Below are positions 35,985-45,126 of a DNA stretch of 64,000 bases, piece by piece. Positions within the stretch are counted from its first letter, which is position 1. Every line of letters begins with the position of its first letter. Source of the stretch: Bacillaceae bacterium (lineage in GTDB: Bacteria > Bacillota > Bacilli > Bacillales > Alkalibacillaceae); assembly GCA_017656265.1 (NCBI GenBank), contig JACDOD010000010.1, forward strand, positions 1 to 64,000, read 5' to 3'. The notes beneath the pieces are model-generated. The model worked only from the letters and a program-made list of their open reading frames with translations, was not told where the DNA came from and searched no databases. Position numbers and translations under genes: made by a program.

Positions 35985-36137
35985 TTACCCGTTTACTTCT
36001 TCCAGCGCTCCGTTCCCATTACAAACAGGACAAACCACATAATCTTTTTTAATCCCTTCCCGCTTCTGACCCGCTTCAGAAAAATACCGGCGTTCCTCAA
36101 TTTCCCCGTTTCCATTACAGTGTGGACAATCGTTCAT
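35985..36137 (-). CDS. Small zinc-motif protein with two CxxCxGxG repeats
   Basis: 50 residues beginning MNDCPHCNGNGEIEE and ending with VVCPVCNGNGALEEVNG. The two CxxCNGNG motifs, 33 residues apart, match the DnaJ-type zinc-binding repeat and should hold one zinc between them. The RBS AGAGGGGG is 8 nt from the ATG and a good terminator follows at 35925. No partner gene is next to it. Small proteins of this type are widespread in Bacilli without known function. Confidence 0.8.
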   Translation of the reverse strand: MNDCPHCNGNGEIEERRYFSEAGQKREGIKKDYVVCPVCNGNGALEEVNG

Positions 36138-36295
36138 TTTGGTTCCCCCTCTGTTATATTACAGATATTTTAATTGTTTATTATTATATAACAGATGTTA
36201 GTGATTCGCAACGGATTTTTTAATATTATTACAATTTAGGCTCCGTTTTCAGAAACCATATAACTTCTTTTTTATTTTTGTAAAAATACAGGCAG

Positions 36296-36348
36296 TGACG
36301 TACTCCCACCCCCTACGCTAACGCTAAGAGGTGGGTGCTTCTCGGGTA
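36296..36348. repeat. IS200/IS605-type end-like hairpin (copy C)
   Basis: GACGTACTCCCACCCCCTAC ... CTAAGAGGTGGGTGCTTCTC, with CCCACC/GGTGGG stem. Same pattern as copies at 13812 and 18845. Confidence 0.45.
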
Positions 36349-36360
36349 ATCTCTGCTATT

Positions 36361-36409
36361 AAAAAGACCTTCTAAGGTGGAAATGAGATGGCACCTAAAA
36401 GGTCTTTTT
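36361..36409. terminator. Terminator downstream of the ANT(4')-like gene
   Basis: The stem AAAAAGACCTT / AAGGTCTTTTT carries a second inner stem GGTG/CACC. A- and T-runs on both sides make it bidirectional. Confidence 0.75.
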
Positions 36410-36525
36410 TGCTTTTATAATCTGTTTGCAATTTGAATAAGGCCAATCATAGCGAACGGACATTAGATCTTCCGTTGTGAATCGGAAGCAATAGTAAACA
36501 GAACAAACATCATTTCTTAGAAATA

Positions 36526-37287
36526 TTAAAACGGCAGTTCCTTCGATTTATACTCAATCCCGAGTTCATCAAACCATATATTTAAGCCTTCCCATAAATG
36601 TTCACACAATTGATAAACCTGCTCTTTGTCATCTAATTGGCCTACCATCACTTTTTTCACAAGCTCCTCATATCCGGAAGGCTTTGACTTCATGGATAGT
36701 GACTCCTCAAGTGTTCTGGCCCTGGTGCTGTAATACGTTTTGTTGGCCAGCCCGATAAGTTTGGCCGTCTGCCACACGAGATCCTTAGCTCCAAGGGGGA
36801 GATAGTTCAAGTTGTTTCTTCTATAGTTATTCCTGATTTTGCCCATCGTTTCATAAGGTTCCCAGATCATAAATTCCCTCATGGTATCTCGGAAAGCTTT
36901 ATCGGAAACCTGAAAAGGAAGCTTTTTAACTTCTTCAAATATGTTTTCAGGGTCAAAAATGGGAAGAATATGTACAAACATCCCTGCTTTAATCGGCCAG
37001 GAGTCATCCACTTCTGCTGCTTCTTGAAAGAATTTACTTTTTTGCTCAGTATCAATTTCAATTTTGAATGGTTCGTATACAAACTCATGCCTTTCAAGAT
37101 TAGCTCCGTCTCTTGTTACGACATGCATTTCGATATCCGAAAACGGCCCATCAGTACCCTGTCCTATTGAGCCATATACGCCAATCGCCAGCACTTTTTC
37201 TGGATACTTTTTTAATAAACGATCGGAAATTTTATTGATGATGGCCATTTTTTCATCTCTTGTTGTAGCTGTTGGATAAGATAGCAC
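36526..37287 (-). CDS. Kanamycin nucleotidyltransferase ANT(4')-I-like protein
   Basis: 253 residues, the same length as staphylococcal/Bacillus kanamycin nucleotidyltransferase, and collinear with it. The polymerase-beta-type site is IGVYGSIGQGTDGPFSDIEM (GS and DxE), followed by SWPIKAGMFVHILPIFD, then PSGYEELVKKVMVGQLDDKE and a C-terminal LPF where the enzyme has IPF. The start GTG (37287) has AGGTGAG 6 nt upstream; the frame is open 22 codons further. Catalytic residues appear present, so AMP transfer to an aminoglycoside 4'-hydroxyl is plausible, but resistance is not shown. No mobile element is directly adjacent. Confidence 0.82.
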   Translation of the reverse strand: MLSYPTATTRDEKMAIINKISDRLLKKYPEKVLAIGVYGSIGQGTDGPFSDIEMHVVTRDGANLERHEFVYEPFKIEIDTEQKSKFFQEAAEVDDSWPIKAGMFVHILPIFDPENIFEEVKKLPFQVSDKAFRDTMREFMIWEPYETMGKIRNNYRRNNLNYLPLGAKDLVWQTAKLIGLANKTYYSTRARTLEESLSMKSKPSGYEELVKKVMVGQLDDKEQVYQLCEHLWEGLNIWFDELGIEYKSKELPF

Positions 37288-37392
37288 AACGCTCACCTCA
37301 ATTACTTGGTTCATCCAATAAAACAAAATAGTTATTGTGTCTGGTACAAACACCCGATCAGCCAGTGAAACAATAGAATTGATCGTGTGCTT

Positions 37393-37554
37393 TTAATTCT
37401 CTATGATAAATAAACCCATTGAAGTGGTGGTATTGATATGGTGATCCTCAATATGAAATGTCTCCTGAAACTTCTCATTGATCCTTTCAGCAACTTCTAC
37501 AGCCTGTTCTTCATTTCTAATATCCTCAAGAAGAATGACAAATTCGTCTCCCCC
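37393..37554 (-). pseudogene. GGDEF (diguanylate cyclase) domain fragment
   Basis: Minus-strand frame beginning GGDEFVILLEDIRNEEQAVE and ending TTSMGLFIIEN before a stop. This is the C-terminal third of a GGDEF domain with intact active-site motif, but the codon directly before it is a stop and nothing upstream encodes the rest. It is a remnant of a c-di-GMP synthase. Confidence 0.8.
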
Positions 37555-37827
37555 TTATCTCAATGGGGTGGCTGCATTTTACTGATTAATCATAGCATGC
37601 AGAGTATGAAGGCTCTTCCAATTTTCCTCATTATAATAGTATATATGAAATGTTAGAATTTTCATATAATATGAACCGATTTTCCCATCACAAAAAGATA
37701 GCGAAATCACTGCCTGATTAAACAAAAGACATAAATTGGATTGATTTTCACCTTATAATCTATCCTGTTTCATTAAAGGTGGCTATATATGGTAAAACAT
37801 TAAGGAGATTGATTAATATAATTACTA

Positions 37828-38476
37828 TTGAATATTGAATGGAAGTGTAGGGGTCTGAATAATTCTTGGAATAAAGTCATATATAAAATCGGTTCTCCAT
37901 TTTATGATAGGTTTTTTAATTCAGGTATCTTCTTAAATGCCCGAAAACAAATATTCCAATTAATGCCGTTTAATAGAGAACAAAAAATCTTGTTTGTTGG
38001 CGTAGGAACGGGAGCTGATTTAGAGTTAATCAATTACTCTGACTTAGATATCACAGCCATTGATTATTCACCTGATATGCTTGAAAAGGCAAAAACAAGG
38101 TTCAAAAATTCTACGATTAAATTTTTAGAGATGGATGCTCAAAATATGGTTTTTGAAGACGAATCCTTTGACTATGTAGTAGCAAGTCTAATACTTTTCC
38201 GTTGTACCAGATGCTAATAAATGTTTTCAAGAAATCGCGAGAGTTTTAAAGAACGAAGGAAAAATCATTATTTTTGATAAATTCGCCCCTAAAAATAAAG
38301 AGCTTTCAATACCAAAAGTGCTTTTAAGACCAATTATTAGCGTGTTAGGAACTGATATTGGCCGAAGTTTTGAAGAAATAATTCCAAAAAATAATAAAAG
38401 TTTAATGGTAGAAGAAGATTCACCAGTTATGATGAATGGGATGTATAGGAAAATAATAATTTCTAAAATTCATTGA
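37828..38476 (+). pseudogene. Frameshifted SAM-dependent methyltransferase
   Basis: Frame 1 (37828-38217) carries ILFVGVGTGADLELIN (motif I), DITAIDYSPDMLEKA and the FDYVVASLIL motif IV. An extra T in the run near 38198 breaks it. Removing one T restores SVVPDANKCFQEIARVLKNE and reads on to 38476, the expected C-terminus of a UbiE-type methyltransferase (total about 215 residues). It is either a recent frameshift or a sequencing error in a homopolymer. The start is TTG or a nearby codon; no good RBS is close. Confidence 0.8.
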
Positions 38477-38702
38477 TTATTGTTATTCAGCTAACGGGGG
38501 CAATAACTGAAGATCAGCTAATTGATCCGAATATTGTCCTTCTTCAATTATTGGGAAGTAATGTGGAATATGAAAGTCGTCATTCTTTAATGCATAGTAG
38601 ACTTATACTGGGTCAACAATGATAGGCATAGTCATCTGTTATTTTTTGATATTTTGAAGTTATGACACTTAAACTAATTTACGCATCCTAAAATAAAAAA
38701 AT

Positions 38703-38738
38703 AATTCCCCCTTTATATGATTACCGAAGAGGGGAATT
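38703..38738 (-). terminator. Terminator of the second PadR operon
   Basis: The stem AATTCCCC / GGGGAATT with a 20-nt loop is followed on the minus strand by a T-rich run. Confidence 0.7.
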
Positions 38739-38760
38739 AAGGGAATATCACTATAATAGT

Positions 38761-40020
38761 TTAGGTATTATTTTTTACGTCCAACCAGAGTATATCAGCT
38801 GCTTTTCGTCTTCTGAATATGCTTAAAACCAGACCTACTGCAATCATCTCCAACAATATATGTGAGCCTCCAAAGCTCATGAATGGCATGGCTACACCAG
38901 GTAAAGGCGATAAGCCCAGGTTTGTCAGGATGCTTAGTATAAATTGGCTTGCAAATGTTACTGCCAACCCTATAACCAACATTTTACCATAAATGAAATT
39001 AACGCTTTTCGCAGCACTCAACATTCTCCAAATAAAAAACATAACCAATACGAAAGCAATAATCGCGGCTAACCAGCCAAAGGAATAGATGATGTACGTA
39101 AATATAAAATCTGTATGTACTTCAGAAATTAAATTTGGGGTTAGATTAAGACTATTTCCAATAAACTCTATTTTTTTAATATCCTTGGTATCGATCGATG
39201 TATAATTTTGAGATAGAACCAACAGGTTGAAGATTGGCCATATAGAGGCAGTTGCTGCGAATGTTATTGCTTGTTTAAGACTGGCTCTAGATCCAAACAT
39301 AATGGCTGTGCAGCCAATAATACAAATGATGGAAGTTGCTATGGCACTTGTTGTTAATAACAAAAAGATAGGAAATGCCAGAATACCTACTCCAAGCCAA
39401 GATTTTCGAGAATCATTCCAATTCCAAGAATGAAAGATTCCAGCAAAGGACATAACCAGGAGAAAAGGAGTAATCTCGGTAAAATTAATATTGGCAAAAC
39501 CTAAAATTAAAAAAGGAACACCATCGACTCTAACACCAAAAAGAACAGTTATTAATAGAATTAGGACCGTTCCCGCATATAGGTGTTTGGAGAACTTTAA
39601 TAACTTTCTATAATCAAACATAGACAAGCTTAGCATCAGCAGAATTCCTAACAAGTAAAAGATAAGACTTTTATTAAATACTTTCATATCTTGAATCTCT
39701 GTAAAAGTAGAATGAAATTGTAAATAATACATTACTAGTAATCCAAACAGTGAAGCTATCATTACTGGAAGTATGGTTTTGATATCCATTGGGGCTTTAT
39801 GGGTCTCGTTAAGCTGCTTTCCAAGTAACTTTACATCTCCCATACGAGCCAATGCTTGATCGATTGCCTCTTCTTCTGAGAGTCCAGCAAGCAAGGCTTC
39901 CTCTTTAAGTGTCTGTAAATGATCACTTATTTCAAGTTTTATACTAGCGTGTACATCTTTATTCTTTATTTGTTTACACAATTCTTTAATATAAACTTCA
40001 AACTCTTTATCTAATCCCAT
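38761..40020 (-). CDS. HAAS-domain fused to FtsW/RodA/SpoVE-like membrane protein
   Basis: 419 residues. Residues 1-75 form a HAAS/permease-prefix domain (LSEEEAIDQALARMGDVKLL). Ten or so membrane segments follow, with FtsW-like loops: EVHTDFIFTYIIYSFGW near 305 (compare EAHTDFIFA in FtsW) and SPLPGVAMPFMSFGGSHILL near 370 (compare PFISYGGSS). SEDS proteins are lipid-II polymerases or partners; whether this one is active is unknown, because it is divergent. Its start overlaps the end of the PadR gene, the same arrangement as at 3269-4439. Confidence 0.82.
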   Translation of the reverse strand: MGLDKEFEVYIKELCKQIKNKDVHASIKLEISDHLQTLKEEALLAGLSEEEAIDQALARMGDVKLLGKQLNETHKAPMDIKTILPVMIASLFGLLVMYYLQFHSTFTEIQDMKVFNKSLIFYLLGILLMLSLSMFDYRKLLKFSKHLYAGTVLILLITVLFGVRVDGVPFLILGFANINFTEITPFLLVMSFAGIFHSWNWNDSRKSWLGVGILAFPIFLLLTTSAIATSIICIIGCTAIMFGSRASLKQAITFAATASIWPIFNLLVLSQNYTSIDTKDIKKIEFIGNSLNLTPNLISEVHTDFIFTYIIYSFGWLAAIIAFVLVMFFIWRMLSAAKSVNFIYGKMLVIGLAVTFASQFILSILTNLGLSPLPGVAMPFMSFGGSHILLEMIAVGLVLSIFRRRKAADILWLDVKNNT

Positions 40021-40352
40021 ACGATTTTCTCTCCTTTCAACACTTCGTCCACTGCAGTCTTAAAGATTGACCATTCTTCTTTTTTTTCCTTTATAAATTC
40101 CTTACCTTTTCCATTGATCTTATAATATTTTCTCCTTCTCTTCCCGTGGCCATCTTCCCAATAAGAAATAATCAGACCTTTATCTTCAAGGGTGTGCAGG
40201 ATGGGATAAATCGTTCCTTCTTTAAGACTAAAAATTCCCTCAGACTTCATTTCCAACTCTTTAATAATTTCATAGCCATACATTGGTTTTGAATTAAGTA
40301 GGCTTAAAATAAGAGTAGTGGTACTACCTTTTAGCAACTCTTTACTAATTTT
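40011..40352 (-). CDS. PadR family transcriptional regulator
   Basis: 113 residues: ISKELLKGSTTTLILSLLNS, PMYGYEIIKELE and SLKEGTIYPILHTLEDKG are PadR signatures. ATG at 40352 has GGAGGGAG upstream; the frame is open 16 codons further without an RBS. It overlaps the HAAS-FtsW-like gene by 10 nt. An AT-rich inverted repeat lies 46-70 bp upstream. Confidence 0.9.
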   Translation of the reverse strand, partial: KISKELLKGSTTTLILSLLNSKPMYGYEIIKELEMKSEGIFSLKEGTIYPILHTLEDKGLIISYWEDGHGKRRRKYYKINGKGKEFIKEKKEEWSIFKTAVDEVLKGEKIVWD

Positions 40353-40398
40353 CATAACAGTCTCCCTCCAATACATAGTATATATATGCATAGTAATC

Positions 40399-40422
40399 AT
40401 ATGTATATATTATATTACATAT
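40399..40422. promoter_or_regulatory. Putative PadR operator (second copy)
   Basis: ATATGTA and TACATAT, a perfect 7-bp inverted repeat separated by 10 bp, matching the ATGTA-N-TACAT pattern of PadR sites. It lies upstream of the PadR gene, over the likely promoter. Confidence 0.5.
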
Positions 40423-40747
40423 TTATGTGTGTCAATTCTTTTGATACAGCTTGAAGAGTACACTGACACCCGTCTACAAAAACGGGGAGATAGTAGTGTT
40501 ACAAGAGATATTGAGAAACATCTCAGATAAAATTGCACTTCGAACTGAAATCGAATACAGAATTAACCATGATGATTTAACAACTAACTGTTCAGATTTC
40601 AGATCGTTTTATTTGTGGAGCAAATAAAACGAGGGTGGATTATGTTAAGTAGTTCACATAACGTGGAGAAAATTAAAAATTACATTGAATTTTCTATTCT
40701 AAATAACGTTATAGTTAACAAAAGAATTAGCAGTAAAATTAACACTT

Positions 40748-40779
40748 AAAAACGCTTGGAGAAACTTCCAAGCGTTTTT
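40748..40779. terminator. Strong bidirectional terminator
   Basis: A perfect 13-bp stem (AAAAACGCTTGGA / TCCAAGCGTTTTT) with a 6-nt loop, just past the MazG-like gene. The stretch 40423-40747 to its left shows no gene. Confidence 0.88.
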
Positions 40780-40790
40780 ACTTTCATTAC

Positions 40791-41078
40791 TTATTTATAT
40801 TTTTCTTTATTGAGTTCTTTTTTTAGAATGAAACATTCTTCTAAATCAATATTATAAACATTTGCTAACCCAATTACATAATACAGGACATCGTATAGTT
40901 CTTCTTCAATTGTGCCTTTTATAGTACCTTGTTGTTTTAATCGTTTATCCTTCCTCAATACTTCTGAGAGTTCTCCGACTTCCTCAATTAACTTCTGGAA
41001 ATAAGCGTTCTTTAGTTCGGGTTTATAATCTTTTTCCTTAATGTACTTCTGCAAATCTTTAATGGTCATATTCTCCAT
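40791..41078 (-). CDS. MazG-like nucleotide pyrophosphohydrolase
   Basis: A 95-residue single-domain MazG-like protein. The Mg-binding helices are KLIEEVGELSEVL (~29) and GTIEEELYDVLYYVIGLANV (~55), i.e. EExxE...ExxD. Such proteins hydrolyse (d)NTPs to NMP and PPi. The gene is monocistronic with its own terminator. The RBS is AAAAGGGG. Confidence 0.85.
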   Translation of the reverse strand: MENMTIKDLQKYIKEKDYKPELKNAYFQKLIEEVGELSEVLRKDKRLKQQGTIKGTIEEELYDVLYYVIGLANVYNIDLEECFILKKELNKEKYK

Positions 41079-41313
41079 AGTTATATCCCCTTTTAATGAC
41101 TCTTGTAATTTTAGTACAACTATTCAAAATCTTTAAATTTATTTTAACATAATTTTTCCAATTTCCTTCACAAAAAATAGTTCGTCTCTCAATGAGACGA
41201 ACTACCTCAAATAGATTATATCTTTTAAAGTTGAAGCCACATTGAGCGTTTCATCTAATAAAGAATGGTATTCCCTATTCTTTTTCACCCCGTTTCAGGA
41301 AATCATTTTTACA

Positions 41314-42564
41314 CTATGAATGCATCGCTGTAATAAATATCCCACGATTTCTAAACACCATGATAACCATGATAAACTGCCATATACCGGCAACTAAAAA
41401 AACAGCATTGGCTCCGAAATGATCGGCAATGATGCCTCCAAGCAGATTGGATAAAGGGATTAAGACCACACTGATCGCTTGCATCGTGGTGGATACCCGT
41501 CCTCTGTACTCATCAGGTATGATTAAAATTTGAACACTTTCTAAAGCAATAGCAGGTAACGTTAAACCGATCCCCAGGAAAAAGCCGATACCAAACGTGA
41601 TCCATGTGCTTATGTTCACGTACATCCATAAAAATAGAACCGAAAGCAGCAGCCATCCCACTAAGATGATTGTTGAGTTTTTAACTTTTTTGACCAGCAT
41701 TCCAATGATTAATCCGCTCAAGATACTTCCTGATGCAATCATGGCCTGGAAGACACCGTAGCTCTGAGAAGAACTCGTTAAATAATCCTGAAAATATACG
41801 ACAAATATGGGACCAACCATGCTTACCATGTTGATCAGGCTGGCAAGAATCGTGATTTTACGCAATTAATCATTGGACCATATGATCTTCAATCCCTGCT
41901 TCACTTCATACCAGATGCTGCTTCTTGACTTTTTCATGTCCCTTTCTTCACTGGCTGCCATTTCCTGTTCCTGTACAGCACCGTTCTCTTTTGGAATGAG
42001 CTGCAAAAAACTAATCAGCATAGCACCAATAAAAAAGGTGATTGAATTTAAAATCATTCCCCCGAGTACACCCCTGAAGGCAATAATAAACCCTGAAATG
42101 GAATTCCCTATAAGGGAAGAAACATTCCCTGTCACACTCCTGTAACCGATTAATTTGGTCACGCTTTTTTCCGGAACGATTGAAGGAATGATCCTCGTTT
42201 GTACCGGGTATTCCATCGTAAAGGTGATTTCCCTTAAAGCTACCAAAAGGTAAACAGCAAAGATTTCAATAGCACCACTAAATAAGAAAATACATAAAAC
42301 CATTATTAATAACAGAATTCCATTGACTCTCAATGTCCATACAAAAAGAGACAGCGGCTTTTTACTACGGTCTGCATAAACTCCAGCCAGCGGCCCTATC
42401 AAAAAGCTACTAATGTGTGTATAAGATCCTATAATCGCTGTGGAAATAGCTGAACCTGTTACATCATAGACATACCACATTATCAATATATTAAAAATGC
42501 TGTTTCCTAAGCCCGTTACAAAATCATTGGCAACAAAAAGAAACATATTTTTCGATTGAGCCAT
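41314..42564 (-). pseudogene. MFS efflux transporter interrupted by one in-frame stop
   Basis: Twelve-TM MFS_3/EntS-like transporter of about 416 residues. N-terminal part 41866-42564 (MAQSKNMFLFVANDFVTGLG ... KQGLKIIWSND) ends at a TAA (41866-41868). The very next codon in the same frame continues LRKITILASLINMVSMVGP to 41314. One nonsense mutation therefore splits the gene at the central loop. It could be a recent null allele or read through at low level. Confidence 0.85.
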
Positions 42565-42587
42565 CACACATCCATCCCATTAGAACA

Positions 42588-43070
42588 TTACGATTGATCA
42601 GAAAGTGGATGTTCTATTTGAGCTCCTGGACTCACTTTTTTATCTGCTATCACCCATTCGGAACTATCCTTTTTCAATGTATACATGACGTTTGTTCCAT
42701 CGCTTTTCTTTTCTAAAATATATGCCTGATTCTGGTTATAATACAAAACAGGCATAATATCTCCCTCTTCTTGATTTTTCACCACTTCCATATAGACCCA
42801 TCTAAATTCTTTGAAATTTTGATCGTTTAATAATTCAGATCTTGCTTCTTTAAAATCGCTTCCCTGTAAACTAAAGGATTTTTTTATATCATCTAAAACT
42901 TTTTGTCTGAACTCGTTATTTGCCTGATCTATTTTTTCCTTGATCTGCTGCTCTTCTGGGGTTGTCGGTACCTCAAACGATCTGCTGCCTTTTTCAGGGT
43001 CAGCATACACAGAACTGCCAATAAGAAGTGCCAGCATCACTGCGACAGCTGCAAAAATACCTTTTCCCAT
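42588..43070 (-). CDS. Secreted hypothetical protein
   Basis: 160 residues with a Sec signal peptide (hydrophobic core about 5-18, likely cut after SSVYA, residue 23). The mature part is polar, with a helix-rich N-half and a beta-rich C-half, no Cys. GAGGGGTG precedes the ATG. It lies 24 bp upstream of the broken MFS gene on the same strand and is probably co-transcribed with it. Function unknown. Confidence 0.75.
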   Translation of the reverse strand: MGKGIFAAVAVMLALLIGSSVYADPEKGSRSFEVPTTPEEQQIKEKIDQANNEFRQKVLDDIKKSFSLQGSDFKEARSELLNDQNFKEFRWVYMEVVKNQEEGDIMPVLYYNQNQAYILEKKSDGTNVMYTLKKDSSEWVIADKKVSPGAQIEHPLSDQS

Positions 43071-43219
43071 CAGTTCACCCCTCCGTTTTTAGTGTTTGAG
43101 CCAGCTGATTCAATCTTAAATTATATTTTACCATATATTTCATTTTTTGGTATTCTAATAATACACTATAAATCCATGGAATCAATAATAAATGAGTAAT
43201 ATCCTAAGGGGGTAAAAAC

Positions 43220-43333
43220 ATGAGAAAGTTTGATAAATGGCTAAAAAGGATTTTTTTTTATACTGGTGCAGCAATGGTTCTGATTATCGCTATCCTTATG
43301 GTAATAGGAGTAATTGGACTTTTCGGTAATTAA
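43220..43333 (+). CDS. Small single-TM peptide
   Basis: 37 residues: a basic N-terminus (MRKFDKWLKR) followed by one long hydrophobic helix rich in Ile, Val and Gly. AAGGGGG lies 7 nt before the ATG. It could be a small membrane protein or a toxin-like peptide; there is no antitoxin gene or antisense RNA that I can see. Confidence 0.5.
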   Translation: MRKFDKWLKRIFFYTGAAMVLIIAILMVIGVIGLFGN

Positions 43334-43485
43334 GGAGCTAAGAGGGCAAATGAATATGAAACATTCCCTTATTTTGTAAGGTTGATAGATTCTTTTACCA
43401 AATAAACCCCATACATTGCCATCGCCAGTATATGTGAAATCATGATTAATATAAGAAGTTTTCGTTTTTTACATTATAAAAAAGA

Positions 43486-43518
43486 GAGCCGCTCCCCTAA
43501 TCTAGAGGATAGCGACTC
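43486..43518 (-). terminator. Terminator of the zinc-motif protein gene
   Basis: The stem GAGCCGCT / AGCGACTC with one mismatch is followed on the minus strand by a T-run. It lies 160 bp past the stop of the gene at 43681. Confidence 0.6.
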
Positions 43519-43680
43519 TGAGTTTTAAGAATGTCCAAATGCTGTTAAATCGGAAGTGTTTCCATGTAATTTCCGGTTTTGATCAGTTCATTGCCTTGGA
43601 CATTGCATTAGATTGACCGATATTTTGCATTTGCTGAAAGGGTGTGAAAAAGTCAGGAATTGCTTTAGAAAAAACAGCAA

Positions 43681-43878
43681 TCATACATCTTCAACTACCC
43701 TTGCAACGTCATGGCCACAGTTTTTGCACTTCCCTTTCAAAACAATTCCCATTTCGTGCTCTTCGATGATATAACTGGTAATCTCTACAGCGCCTAAACA
43801 ATTTACACAAAAAACATTTTTTAATAATTTTTTTCGAATATCTTTCGGAATGGATAGCCATTTTTTATTTACATCCAT
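43681..43878 (-). CDS. Small protein with a CxxC-CxxC zinc motif
   Basis: 65 residues with FCVNCLGAVE near 23 and KCKNCGHDVARV near 50, a likely four-Cys zinc ribbon. The N-terminal half is basic and helical. The RBS is AAGGGGGG. It stands alone. Function unknown. Confidence 0.7.
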   Translation of the reverse strand: MDVNKKWLSIPKDIRKKLLKNVFCVNCLGAVEITSYIIEEHEMGIVLKGKCKNCGHDVARVVEDV

Positions 43879-44178
43879 AATCTTCCCCCCTTCTCAAATT
43901 CTGCAGCGATGGACAGATCATCATATCTGCTTTCACTATACCATTTCTTGAAACATGACATCAGCCTTTACCCAGGGGAAAAGTGAAAATTCTCTAATTT
44001 CCAGAAATTTCTTCAGTTTTTCTCTGTTATTGGACAGAACTCAGGATTCTCCATAGATTTGTTTCTGTAGATATTTCCATCTGATAAATAGGAATAGGCA
44101 CTCCGCTGTATCGATTCTGCTCATTCGTTAAGTGGCGAATAACTAAGAACCTTCATCTCCCATGATCTCTTTGTTAAG

Positions 44179-45126
44179 TCATTCAAATGAAATAGGTATT
44201 TCACTTAATAGCTTGTCTTCTCCATCATAAACCACTAACTGAAAATGATCATCTTCCAAATGGAATCCGTTAAATCGTGCAAAGGACACATCGCCATCAT
44301 CATTACTGTTGTAAGCTGATGAAAATGTCTTGATTTCACCATCTTCCGACTTGATTTTAAAATGAATATCTTCACTTGCATTTTTTGATAAGTCATAGTA
44401 TACGATCGTGGAGATTGGGGTGACCACCACTTTTTGAATCGTAATCGTTTCGCCATGAGATAATGGGATCTCTTTTTGCATATCCAGAACTTTTCTTTCT
44501 GCTAATAACGTTTCCTGTGATACTTCCACATTAAACGTCCAGGGCTGTTCAACTACTGTTTCATAATCCCAGTTGTCGTAGCTGATTTCCAGCTGGACAG
44601 TTTCCGTATCAATGGATTCATGTAATTCGATATCGTTATAAATCGTGAACATGGAATCGTTCAACTCAACTGACTGTCCCCCTGTTATAGATGTAAGATC
44701 TTTACCGTTAATGTTTACGGATGGAATGATATGTGTCTGGTAATCAAAATCAACATCCTCTGCTGGTTCAAATGTGGCACTTAGGAATAGTTGCTGTTCA
44801 TCCATCATCACTTCATTTAAAGTCAACTTACCAAGTTCATTCTCCGCTGTTTCTCCAATGGACGTCTTATAAGCATCATAATCCAGGTTTTGATTTGAAT
44901 TAATGTATTTTTCAATGACCTCTCCGACAAACGGGATGCCTGCAATGGCTCCGTTATAAATAGACATACTTAACACTATAGCCGCAGCAGCTGTACCAAT
45001 TCCCAGCCACTTTTTCCCTGGATTTTTCTTTTCAGCTTTTGCTTTTTTCACACCCAGTTTTACCCGATCATACAGTTCTTCAGGAATTTCAATTTTTTCT
45101 ATTTCCTGTTTAATTGGATTACTCAT
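44179..45126 (-). CDS. DUF4179-type membrane-bound anti-sigma factor
   Basis: About 315 residues: a cytoplasmic helical N-terminus (EKIEIPEELYDRVKLGVKKA) that should bind the sigma factor, one membrane segment (about 42-60), and a large extracytoplasmic beta-rich domain with repeated acidic loops. I chose the ATG at 45126, 9 nt from AAGGAGG. It overlaps the end of the sigma gene by 8 nt, the usual order for ECF sigma/anti-sigma pairs. The signal sensed is unknown. Confidence 0.83.
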   Translation of the reverse strand: MSNPIKQEIEKIEIPEELYDRVKLGVKKAKAEKKNPGKKWLGIGTAAAAIVLSMSIYNGAIAGIPFVGEVIEKYINSNQNLDYDAYKTSIGETAENELGKLTLNEVMMDEQQLFLSATFEPAEDVDFDYQTHIIPSVNINGKDLTSITGGQSVELNDSMFTIYNDIELHESIDTETVQLEISYDNWDYETVVEQPWTFNVEVSQETLLAERKVLDMQKEIPLSHGETITIQKVVVTPISTIVYYDLSKNASEDIHFKIKSEDGEIKTFSSAYNSNDDGDVSFARFNGFHLEDDHFQLVVYDGEDKLLSEIPISFE

